Below are positions 49,744-57,582 of a stretch of 64,000 nucleotides of DNA, piece by piece. Source of the stretch: Streptomyces toxytricini (lineage in GTDB: Bacteria; Actinomycetota; Actinomycetes; Streptomycetales; Streptomycetaceae); assembly GCF_014649915.1 (NCBI RefSeq), contig NZ_BMTY01000001.1:216644-280643 (forward strand). Reading direction: 5' to 3'. The first letter of the stretch is position 1. The number at the start of each line of letters is the position of its first letter. The notes under the pieces are model-generated. The model did no database searches, was not told the DNA's origin, and saw nothing but the letters and a program-made list of their open reading frames with translations. The translations under genes and the position numbers were made by a program.

Positions 49744-51231
49744 ATGACGGCGACCGAGACCGAGACCGAAGACATCCAGGCGTACGGACCGGGCATCGAC
49801 CCCGAGCGCCTGGCCGTCTGCCTCAGTGTGCTCGACGAGCTCGACAAGCTCGACATCGACCACCCCGACGCCGTCGCCGTGCGCCGGGCCACCGCCGGGA
49901 TCTACCGGACGGTGAAGCAGCGCCGCCGCCAGGAGCGCCGCGCCGCCAAGACCGCCAACGACAAGGCCGTCACCGAGGCCACCGCCACGGGCTCGGCGCA
50001 GCGCATCGACGACGAGACCGAGGGCATCCTCCCGAGTTCCGTCACCGAGGCCGGCCGCATCGCCGGCATACTCCAGCGCCCCCGCTCCTGCTACGTCTGC
50101 AAGACGCGGTACGTCGAGGTCGACTACTTCTACCACCAGCTCTGCCCGCCGTGCGCCACCGAGAACCGCACCCGCCGCGAGGCCCGCGCCGACCTCGCCG
50201 GCAAGCGCGCGCTGCTCACCGGCGGACGGGCGAAGATCGGCATGTACATCGCCCTGCGGCTGCTGCGCGACGGCGCCCACACCACGATCACCACGCGCTT
50301 CCCCAAGGACGCCATCCGCCGCTTCAAGGCGATGGAGGACTCGGCGGACTGGATGCACCGCCTGGAGGTCGTCGGCATCGACCTGCGCGACCCGGCCCAG
50401 GCCGTGGAGCTGGCGGACCGCGTCGCCGACGCCGGACCGCTGGACATCCTGATCAACAACGCGACTCAGACGGTGCGCCGCCTGCCCACCGCGTACGCCG
50501 CGCTGGTGGACGGCGAGGGCGCCCCGCTGCCGGCCGGCGAGCTGCCCGCCCACCACGTCATCGGCGCCTTCAACTCGGGCGCGGTCGACGGCCTCGCGGC
50601 GCTGCCCGTCGGCGTGAGCGGCCTGGAGGCGCAGAAGGTCGCGGACCTCGCCCTCGTGGCGGGCAACGCCAGTCTGGAGCGGCACCTGGACGGCACCGCC
50701 ATCGACGCGGGCGGCCTGCTGCCCGACGTCGTCGAGAGCAACACCTGGGTGCAGACCATCGACCAGATCTCCCCGGTGGAGCTGCTCGAGACCCAGCTGT
50801 GCAACTACACCGCGCCGTTCATCCTGATCAGCAAGCTCCGGCCGATGATGGCCGAGGCCGCCCGCAAGGCCGCCAGCGGGCGGGCGTACATCGTCAACGT
50901 CTCCGCGATGGAGGGCGTCTTCAGCCGCGGCTACAAGGGCGCCGGGCACCCGAACACCAACGCGGCCAAGGCGGCGATGAACATGGTGACGCGGACGAGC
51001 GGCCAGGAGATGTTCGAGACCGACCGGATCCTCATGACCTCGGTCGACACCGGCTGGATCACGGACGAGCGACCGCACTTCGACAAGCTGCGGCTGGCCG
51101 AGGAGGGCTTCCACGCCCCCTTGGACCTGGTCGACGGCGCGGCCCGGGTCTACGACCCGGTCGTCCGCGGCGAGGCCGGCGAGGACCTGTACGGCGTCTT
51201 CCTGAAGGACTACGCGCCCGGCAAGTGGTGA
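49744..51231 (+). CDS. Large SDR oxidoreductase with N-terminal zinc ribbon
   Basis: 495 residues. Residues 1 to ~110 are helical. CYVCKTRYVEVDYFYHQLCPPC (split here for length: CYVC then CPPC) is a probable zinc site. The Rossmann part has ALLTGGRAKIGMYIAL and ILINNATQ. The catalytic region reads NVSAMEGVF...HPNTNAAKAAMNMVTRT, so Lys is kept but the canonical YxxxK tyrosine is Thr. A cofactor site for NAD(P) is likely; substrate unknown. It is followed by a 21-bp terminator. Confidence 0.8.
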   Translation: MTATETETEDIQAYGPGIDPERLAVCLSVLDELDKLDIDHPDAVAVRRATAGIYRTVKQRRRQERRAAKTANDKAVTEATATGSAQRIDDETEGILPSSVTEAGRIAGILQRPRSCYVCKTRYVEVDYFYHQLCPPCATENRTRREARADLAGKRALLTGGRAKIGMYIALRLLRDGAHTTITTRFPKDAIRRFKAMEDSADWMHRLEVVGIDLRDPAQAVELADRVADAGPLDILINNATQTVRRLPTAYAALVDGEGAPLPAGELPAHHVIGAFNSGAVDGLAALPVGVSGLEAQKVADLALVAGNASLERHLDGTAIDAGGLLPDVVESNTWVQTIDQISPVELLETQLCNYTAPFILISKLRPMMAEAARKAASGRAYIVNVSAMEGVFSRGYKGAGHPNTNAAKAAMNMVTRTSGQEMFETDRILMTSVDTGWITDERPHFDKLRLAEEGFHAPLDLVDGAARVYDPVVRGEAGEDLYGVFLKDYAPGKW

Positions 51232-51254
51232 GCGGCGGCCCGAGCCGCCCGGCT

Positions 51255-51301
51255 GCGACAGCGCCCCGGCCCCTCCTCCCGAGGGGCCGGGGCGCTGTCG
51301 C
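51255..51301 (+). terminator. 21-bp perfect terminator hairpin
   Basis: Arms 51255-51275 and 51281-51301 pair perfectly with loop CTCCC, followed by GTTTCCC; 24 nt after the SDR stop. Confidence 0.9.
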
Positions 51302-51612
51302 GTTTCCCGGTCCACGACGGCTGCCGCGACGGCTGCTGCGACGGCTGCCGCGAGACGGGCGGGGGCGTCCCAAAGGGCAGACCTCGCCGCAAAGGTGACA
51401 TACAAACCGCGGAACCGATCGGTTATTCGCGCCATTGGGGTGGATTTTGCCAATCTACAGAGCGGCAGCCTGCTCAGATGTGTAATCTGAGGGGCACGTT
51501 AGAGCCCCACCCAGGCCACGCTCCACCACGGCGCCACCGCGTCTTGAAACTCTTCATTCCCGATACCCGATGCGGTTGGCCGCCGGGTCAAGCGACACCG
51601 AAGGAGTGCGCG

Positions 51613-51786
51613 GTGACAGACACGAAGACGAAGTCCGACGAGCTGCTGGAGCGCACGGGGTGGAAGGGCCGCCCCCACAGCGACGAACTGGGCAGCCTCG
51701 AGGTCTGGGCCCGCTCGGCCCCGATCCGCCTCGCCGGCTACGAGGACGACCTCGCGGAATCCCACATCCTGCCCGGCATCGACTAG
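51613..51786 (+). CDS. 57-residue peptide of unknown family, precursor-like
   Basis: GTG with GAAGGAG upstream. The product is charged, with no signal peptide or cysteine, and ends YEDDLAESHILPGID. A conserved-looking terminal block on a short leader resembles peptide precursors, but no modifying enzyme is near. TAATCT at 51483-51488 could be a -10 box, giving a ~120-nt leader. I do not recognise the family. Confidence 0.55.
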   Translation: MTDTKTKSDELLERTGWKGRPHSDELGSLEVWARSAPIRLAGYEDDLAESHILPGID

Positions 51787-51990
51787 CCGGGCATCGAACC
51801 CCACCGCCCCTGCGGCCGTCACAGGACGGCACGCCGGCAAGGGGGCGGAGCACGGCTCGGCGGGCGGAGGCAGACGTGCCGCCGCCCGGGGCCGGGCAAG
51901 CGGAGTTCCCCGTTCGCGTCCGCCCTCGGCGTCATCGCCGAGAGCGATCACGGCTTCCACCGCCGCGCCGGCCCCCGGCACGCTGGCTGC

Positions 51991-52986
51991 ATGACGAAAC
52001 TGCTGATGCTCGGCGGAACCGAGTTCGTCGGACGCGCCCTGACCGACGACGCCCTCGCCCGGGGCTGGGACGTCACGGTCTTCCACCGCGGCCGCCACGC
52101 CCCGCCCCCCGGCACCCGTGCCGTACACGGCGACCGCACCGCCCCCGGCGGCCTCGCCGCCCTCGCCGCGCCCGGGGCCGGCGAGTGGGACCTGGTCGTC
52201 GACACCTGGTCCGGCGCCCCCACCGCGGTCCGCGACACCGCACGCCTGCTGCGCGACCGCGTCGGCCACTACACCTACATCTCCAGCCGCTCGGTCCACT
52301 CCTACCCCGGAGTGCAGGACGCCGCCGAGGACGCCCCCCTCGTCGACGGCTCCCCCGACGCCGACTCCACCGCCTACGCCGAGGACAAGCGCGGCGGCGA
52401 GATCGCCGCCACCGACGCCTTCGGCGACCGCGCCCTCCTGGTCCGTGCCGGCCTGATCCTCGGCCCGTACGAGAACGTCGGCCGCCTCCCCTGGTGGCTG
52501 GGCCGCACCGCCCGCGGCGGCCCCACCCTCGCCCCGGGCCCCAAGGACCTGCCGCTCCAGTACATCGACGTACGCGACCTCGCCAGCTGGACCCTCGACG
52601 CCGCCGCGGCCGGCCTCGGCGGCCCGTACAACGCGGTCTCGCCCGCCGGCCACGCCACCATGGGCACCTTCCTCGAAGCCTGCACGGCCGCCACCGGCGG
52701 CGCCGCCGACCTGCGCTGGACCGACCCCGCCCGCATCCTCGACGCCGGAGTCGAACCCTGGACCGAGCTGCCCGTCTGGCTGCCCGAGGGCGAACTGCAC
52801 GCCTTCATGTTCGGCGCCGACGTCTCCAAGGCGCTCGCCGCCGGCCTGCACTGCCGCCCCGTCGAGGAGACCGTCGCCGACACCTGGGCCTGGCTCCGGT
52901 CCCTCGGCGGCACGGCCCCGCTGCGCCCCGACCGCGGCGCCAAGGGCATCAGCCCCGAGAAGGAGGCCGCCCTACTCGGACGCTGA
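51991..52986 (+). CDS. NAD-dependent epimerase/dehydratase-like reductase
   Basis: 331 residues. LLMLGGTEFVGRALTDDALARGWDVTVFHRGRH is the nucleotide-binding start, VVDTWSGAP and YISSRSVHS the next elements, and YAEDKRGGE the YxxxK site. Extended SDR family, like those of sugar-nucleotide and isoflavone reductases. Substrate unknown. The last 15 nt overlap the 3' end of the convergent LMF1-like gene. Confidence 0.82.
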   Translation: MTKLLMLGGTEFVGRALTDDALARGWDVTVFHRGRHAPPPGTRAVHGDRTAPGGLAALAAPGAGEWDLVVDTWSGAPTAVRDTARLLRDRVGHYTYISSRSVHSYPGVQDAAEDAPLVDGSPDADSTAYAEDKRGGEIAATDAFGDRALLVRAGLILGPYENVGRLPWWLGRTARGGPTLAPGPKDLPLQYIDVRDLASWTLDAAAAGLGGPYNAVSPAGHATMGTFLEACTAATGGAADLRWTDPARILDAGVEPWTELPVWLPEGELHAFMFGADVSKALAAGLHCRPVEETVADTWAWLRSLGGTAPLRPDRGAKGISPEKEAALLGR

Positions 52987-54432
52987 CCGCGCTCCGGCCC
53001 CGCCCGAGCCGGACACCACCGAAAGACGGGTCGGGGGCAGGTACTCCCGTACCAGGCTTCGATGCCACCACGCCCCCGTCTCGCGCAGCTCCCGCCAGGT
53101 GGTGAACCGGTACCGGTACAGCCGGGCCCGCACGTACACGGGCGGGGCCTCCGGGAAGGGGTTGCGGCGGATCAGCCGCAGCGTGTCCCGGTCGCCCTCC
53201 AGCAGCCGCTCCACGAACGGCCCGAACCAGTCCCGGGCGTAGCCGGGGGAGAGCGCCGCGAACCACATGAGCCAGTCCAGCCGCAGGTGGTAGGGGGCGA
53301 ACTGGCGCGGGATCCGGCGCGGATCCCCCGGCTTGCCCTTGAAGCCGTACTCCCGCCACTCCCCGTCCTCCCGAGGCACCGCGTCCGGGGTGCCCTCCAC
53401 CACGACCTCGTCGCGGACCCGGCTCACCGTGCCGAAGGCCCCGTAGGTGTTCACCAGGTGCAGCGAGTCGAAGGAGCGGTTCATCACCTGCCGCCGCGAG
53501 ACCATGTTGCGCACCGGATGCCTGCTCAGCACCAGCACCAGCAGCGTCACCGCGCACACCAGCACCGCGAACCACACCGGCGGCGGTGCGGAGGCAGCGG
53601 CCGGCGGCGGGCCGGCGACCGGGGTGAAGTCGACCGCCGGCAGCGCGAGCGTGATCGTCAGCCAGTTCAGCCAGGCGAAGTTCCCGGAGAGCACCAGCCA
53701 CAACTGCGTCGCCACGATCGCGCAGGCGGCGTACGAGGCCACCGGCTGCGGCGCGAACAGCAGCACCGGCACGACCAGTTGGGTGACGTGGTTGGCGGCG
53801 CACTCCACCCGGTGCAGCGGCTTCGGCAGGTGGTGGAAGAACCAGCTCAGCGGGCCGGGCATGGGCTGCGTCTCGTGGTGGTGGTAGAGGCAGGTCAGCT
53901 TCCGCCAGCAGGCGTCCCCCCGCATCTTGATCAGCCCGGCGCCGAACTCCACCCGGAACGCGGCCCACCGAAGCAGCCACAGCACCAGCACCGGCGGCCC
54001 GGTGTCGGCGTTGCCGAGGAACACCGCGAGGAAGCCGGCCTCCAGCAGGAGGGACTCCCAGCCGAAGGAGTACCAGGTCTGGCCCACGTTCACGATCGAC
54101 AGGTACAGCGCCCACAGCACCGCCCACATCGCCATCGCCGCACCGAGCGGCACGGCGTCCCCCGCTCCGGCCGCCAGCGCCGCGGCCAGGGCCGCCCCCG
54201 TCCAGGCGCAGCCGGCGAAGAACCGGTCCGAGTAGTGGAGTTGGAAGAGGCTCGGGGCGCGTTTGAAGGGCACGAACCGCACGTACCGCGGGACGGGCAG
54301 CATGCCGCGGCTCCCGATCAGGGCCCGGAACTGGAGGGCGGCCGCCAGGAAGGCGACGAGGTAGACGCCGGCGAGGGCCCGCTGGAAGACCAGCCGGCCC
54401 AGCCAGAGGTCGGGCGCCGTGAACCAGTCCAT
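52972..54432 (-). CDS. Lipase maturation factor (LMF1)-like membrane protein
   Basis: 486 residues with several helices. QTWYSFGWESLLLEAGFLAVFLG, RWAAFRVEFGAGLIKMRGDACWRKLTCLYHHHETQPMPGPLSW and NTYGAFGTVSRVRDEVVVEGT are LMF1-family signatures; the family includes eukaryotic lipase maturation factors. Bacterial function unknown. ATG 54432 chosen as first residue of the conserved start MDWFTAPDLWLGRLVF. Confidence 0.87.
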   Translation of the reverse strand: MDWFTAPDLWLGRLVFQRALAGVYLVAFLAAALQFRALIGSRGMLPVPRYVRFVPFKRAPSLFQLHYSDRFFAGCAWTGAALAAALAAGAGDAVPLGAAMAMWAVLWALYLSIVNVGQTWYSFGWESLLLEAGFLAVFLGNADTGPPVLVLWLLRWAAFRVEFGAGLIKMRGDACWRKLTCLYHHHETQPMPGPLSWFFHHLPKPLHRVECAANHVTQLVVPVLLFAPQPVASYAACAIVATQLWLVLSGNFAWLNWLTITLALPAVDFTPVAGPPPAAASAPPPVWFAVLVCAVTLLVLVLSRHPVRNMVSRRQVMNRSFDSLHLVNTYGAFGTVSRVRDEVVVEGTPDAVPREDGEWREYGFKGKPGDPRRIPRQFAPYHLRLDWLMWFAALSPGYARDWFGPFVERLLEGDRDTLRLIRRNPFPEAPPVYVRARLYRYRFTTWRELRETGAWWHRSLVREYLPPTRLSVVSGSGGAGARSASE

Positions 54433-54452
54433 CCCCCCCAGTATCGGCCGGT

Positions 54453-54986
54453 TCAGGTCGCGGCGGCCAGCCTGCGCAGGGTCCGGCCCAGGTGGCGGGC
54501 GTAGCAGCGCTGGAGGAAGGGGACCAGCGGTCCGGCGGCCCGCGTGTACCAGCGGGCGGGACGGCTGAAGGCGGTCACCTCGAACCACACCGTGCCGTCC
54601 CGGTCGAGGAGGACCAGGAAGGACTCCTCTCCCTGCTCGGGGTGGCCGGCCAGGGTCCCGTACGCGAACCCGGTCCGGGCGGGCTCGTACACCGTCCAGA
54701 CGACCTCGCAGGGCACCTCGATCCGCAGCGGGCCCCAGCCCAGCCCGACCGCGACGCGGGTCCCCGGCCGGACGGCGCCGTGGCCGCAGCGGACCGACAC
54801 GCCCGCGGCGCGGTGCGCGCCGAACGTGGTGACCGCGGCTCCGGCCGCCTCGAAGACGGCGCGGCCGCTGCCGATCCGGGTGCGGTGGCGGAGGTGGTTG
54901 TACTGCCGGGGCAGCGGCAGCGAGGCGGTGGCGCCCCGCTCCGGGTAGGTGAGCGAGGGGCGGGCAGCCCCGGTGAGTCGGGTCAT
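54453..54986 (-). CDS. DUF1990 domain protein
   Basis: 177 residues. LTYPERGATASLPLPRQYNHLRHRTRIGSG and ARTGFAYGTLAGHPEQGEESFLV...FSRPARWYTRAAGPLVPFLQRCYARHLG match DUF1990. Fold related to START-like ligand-binding proteins (family knowledge). Its start overlaps the YndJ-like stop, so the two are translationally coupled. Confidence 0.85.
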   Translation of the reverse strand: MTRLTGAARPSLTYPERGATASLPLPRQYNHLRHRTRIGSGRAVFEAAGAAVTTFGAHRAAGVSVRCGHGAVRPGTRVAVGLGWGPLRIEVPCEVVWTVYEPARTGFAYGTLAGHPEQGEESFLVLLDRDGTVWFEVTAFSRPARWYTRAAGPLVPFLQRCYARHLGRTLRRLAAAT

Positions 54987-55927
54987 CGGATCGTCTCCTC
55001 CTTCTGCGTCACGGTCTGCTTCTGCCCCGGCCGCCCGCGGTGCCCGCCGGCCCACCGGGGCTGCCGCCCGCGCGGTACGGGACCGGGCGGGCCGGCGGCC
55101 GCCAGACGGCGCCACGCGAGCAGCGAGCACACGGCGAAGCCGAGGGCGTTGCCGACGCCGTGGGTGGCGGCCGTCCAGGTCAGGGTGGGGTGCACGGTTC
55201 CGGTGGCCTCGCCGACCGCCCACCACAGGGCGAGGAGCATCGTGGCCCCGAGGACGGCCGACGACGCGGCGAGGAGCCCCCGGGTGAGCCGGTCGCGGGC
55301 CACAGGGCGCACCTCCCGCCAGGTCGCCAGCGCCACCGCCCACATCCCGGCGGTGAGCACGACCGCGCCCGCCAGCTCCGCCCAGTCGTCCACGAAGTAG
55401 CCGAAGAGCACCAGCAGGGTCCCGCCGGGGACGCTGTACGCCGCCAGGCGCGCCGCGGGCCCGGGGGCCGCCCGGCACACCAGCCCGGCGACGAGGGCCG
55501 CCGCGAACCCGGCGTAGTGGAAGTGCGGCACGGTCAGCGCGAGGATGTCCAGGTCGAAGCCGAAGAGCCGGTGCCCGGCCCGCTCGGCGACCAGCGCCGT
55601 AGCGGCGACCGACGGCGCGGCCAGGGCCGTGGCCACGGCGAGCGCGGCAGGGGCGGAGCGGGCCCGGTCCGCGGACGGCATCCGCAGGAGCCGCAGCAGC
55701 CGGCCCGGCACGCGGGCGGCGAGCGCGACGGCGGCCGCCGCGTACAGGGCGGCCATGGCCGTCGCCGTGGCGCCGCGCGGCAGCCACAGGCACACCGCGC
55801 CGGGCGCCGCGGCGAGCGGCCACCAGCGGGCGGTGCGGTGCAGGGCGGCCGGGTCGATCAGCCGCAGACCGGCGGGCACGACGTACAGCATGCCCACGGC
55901 CACGACGAGGTTCAGCAGGACGGTCAC
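54983..55927 (-). CDS. YndJ-like membrane protein
   Basis: 314 residues, about eight helices. FDLDILALTVPHFHYAGFAAALVAGL and ATHGVGNALGFAVCSLLAWRR are YndJ-family features. YndJ and DUF1990 often sit together; function unknown. First gene of the operon below the paired palindromes. Confidence 0.78.
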   Translation of the reverse strand: MTVLLNLVVAVGMLYVVPAGLRLIDPAALHRTARWWPLAAAPGAVCLWLPRGATATAMAALYAAAAVALAARVPGRLLRLLRMPSADRARSAPAALAVATALAAPSVAATALVAERAGHRLFGFDLDILALTVPHFHYAGFAAALVAGLVCRAAPGPAARLAAYSVPGGTLLVLFGYFVDDWAELAGAVVLTAGMWAVALATWREVRPVARDRLTRGLLAASSAVLGATMLLALWWAVGEATGTVHPTLTWTAATHGVGNALGFAVCSLLAWRRLAAAGPPGPVPRGRQPRWAGGHRGRPGQKQTVTQKEETIR

Positions 55928-55990
55928 CGCGCATCCCTTCTCTTCCGGAAGCGCCGGACGCCGCGAGGCGCCCGGACCCCCTCCGCGCTT

Positions 55991-56043
55991 TGAACGCGTT
56001 CAGGTCCTGTTCGTGACCCTACGGGATTGGCTGAACGTGTTCA
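55991..56043. promoter_or_regulatory. Paired TGAACNNGTTCA palindromes
   Basis: TGAACGCGTTCA (55991-56002, perfect 12-bp palindrome) and TGAACGTGTTCA (56032-56043, one mismatch), centres 41 bp apart, upstream of the yndJ-like operon. The form is that of a TetR-type operator. No TetR gene is in the window. Confidence 0.65.
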
Positions 56044-56174
56044 AGAACAGCTTTCCCGGGTGCCTTCGCACCGCCCGGGGGAGGTCGTGCGCCCGGCTGC
56101 GGGCGCTCCGGTTGCGGGGCCCGCCGGCATGCGGCAGACAGGAGGGAGCATCCGGGGCGAACAGGGAGAAAACC

Positions 56175-57557
56175 GTGCACGAGCCGACACCCCGTCAGGC
56201 GCCGCGTCGTCACACACCGGCCCGCGCAGCCCTCTTGACGCTGCTCGGCCTCGCCGCCGCGGCCTGCGGAGGCGGCGAGGAGGCCCCCGCGCCGGCCGGT
56301 CCAGAGAGCCAGGAGATCCACCTCCAGCCCGTCGGCTCTGCGGGCCCCGACCCCTTCACCCCCTCCTCCGCCACCGCCGAATCAGCCCCGGCCCAGCCAC
56401 CGCTCCCGAACCCGACCGGCCGCGGCATCCGCACCGTCAACGCCGCCACCCCCGGCCTCTACGGCGGCACCAAGCGCCTCGGCAGCTGCGACGTCGAGCA
56501 GCAGCTGCGGGCCCTGACCGGCGACGAGAGCAAGGCCCGCGCCTTCGCGGCGGCCTCCTCCGTCCAGGAAGCCGGCCTCCCCGAGTTCCTCCGCGGGCTC
56601 ACGCCGGTCGTGCTCCGCGCCGACACCCGCGTCACGAACCACGGCTTCCGCGACGGGGGCGCGTACGGCTACCAGTCGGTGCTCCAGGCCGGCACCGCCG
56701 TCCTGGTCGACGCGCAGGGAATGCCCCGCCTGCGCTGCGCCGGCGGCAGCCCCCTGCTCGCCCCGCTCAGCGCGAAGGGCACGCCCGCCGTCAAGGGCGA
56801 GCGGTGGAACGGCTACCAGCCCAACCAGGTGATCGTGATCGAACCCACCCCCTACCCGCTCGCCGGCCTGGTCATCGCCAACGTCGCGGACAACACGTGG
56901 ATCGAGCGGACCACCGGCGACGACGGCGCCCAGGACCGCTCCCCGCGCGTCATGCCCGCGTACGATCCCGCCGACGGCATCCCCGTCGGGGCCGCGCCGG
57001 CCACCGCTCCGGCCGCCCCGCCCGGGCAGAGCGTCCCGGGCGGGCAGGACGCCCCGCAGCGCACCCCGTCCGAGTCCGGCCTGCCGGCGGACGGGTCCGC
57101 CGACGGGTCGGCCGGGGCGGACCCGGCGACGGGCGACGGAGGCGACCTGACGCCGTGGCCGGGCGGGGACGCCGCCGGGGACGCCGCCGCCGGGGACGTC
57201 CTCGTGGACGGGGGCGACCTCTACGATCCGAACGCCCCCGAGGCCGAAGCCGACGGGGCCCTGACCGACACGGGCGCCGACCCGTGGTCCGTCGACACGT
57301 ACGGCACGGAGACCGACGGCGCGGACGCCTCCACCGACTTCTCCTCCACCGACCCCTCCGACGCCGGCATCGACGGCCTCGGCAATGACGCCGGCGGCAC
57401 CGACGTCCAGGAGTCCGAACCCCTCGACGGCGCGGCAGGCGCGGCAGGCGCCCCCGGCACCGAAGCGGTGCAGGAGCCGGATCCCACCGCGTCCGGAGTG
57501 CCCGCCGCCGCGGCCTCGACCGCCGCGGTCGTCGCCGCGCACCCAGGGGGCGCCTGA
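56175..57557 (+). CDS. DUF6777-like lipoprotein with acidic tail
   Basis: 460 residues. A lipoprotein signal ends AAAACGGG. The exported domain (~90-260: TPGLYGGTKRLGSCDVEQQLRALTGDESKARAFAAAS, VTNHGFRDGGAYGYQSVLQAGTAVLVD) matches DUF6777 proteins. The last ~200 residues are Asp/Gly/Ala-rich and disordered. GGGAGAA precedes GTG. It ends 25 nt before the phosphatase gene, so they may be co-transcribed. Confidence 0.75.
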   Translation: MHEPTPRQAPRRHTPARAALLTLLGLAAAACGGGEEAPAPAGPESQEIHLQPVGSAGPDPFTPSSATAESAPAQPPLPNPTGRGIRTVNAATPGLYGGTKRLGSCDVEQQLRALTGDESKARAFAAASSVQEAGLPEFLRGLTPVVLRADTRVTNHGFRDGGAYGYQSVLQAGTAVLVDAQGMPRLRCAGGSPLLAPLSAKGTPAVKGERWNGYQPNQVIVIEPTPYPLAGLVIANVADNTWIERTTGDDGAQDRSPRVMPAYDPADGIPVGAAPATAPAAPPGQSVPGGQDAPQRTPSESGLPADGSADGSAGADPATGDGGDLTPWPGGDAAGDAAAGDVLVDGGDLYDPNAPEAEADGALTDTGADPWSVDTYGTETDGADASTDFSSTDPSDAGIDGLGNDAGGTDVQESEPLDGAAGAAGAPGTEAVQEPDPTASGVPAAAASTAAVVAAHPGGA

Positions 57558-57582
57558 CCCGCCCGTGTGTCATGGTGGACCG

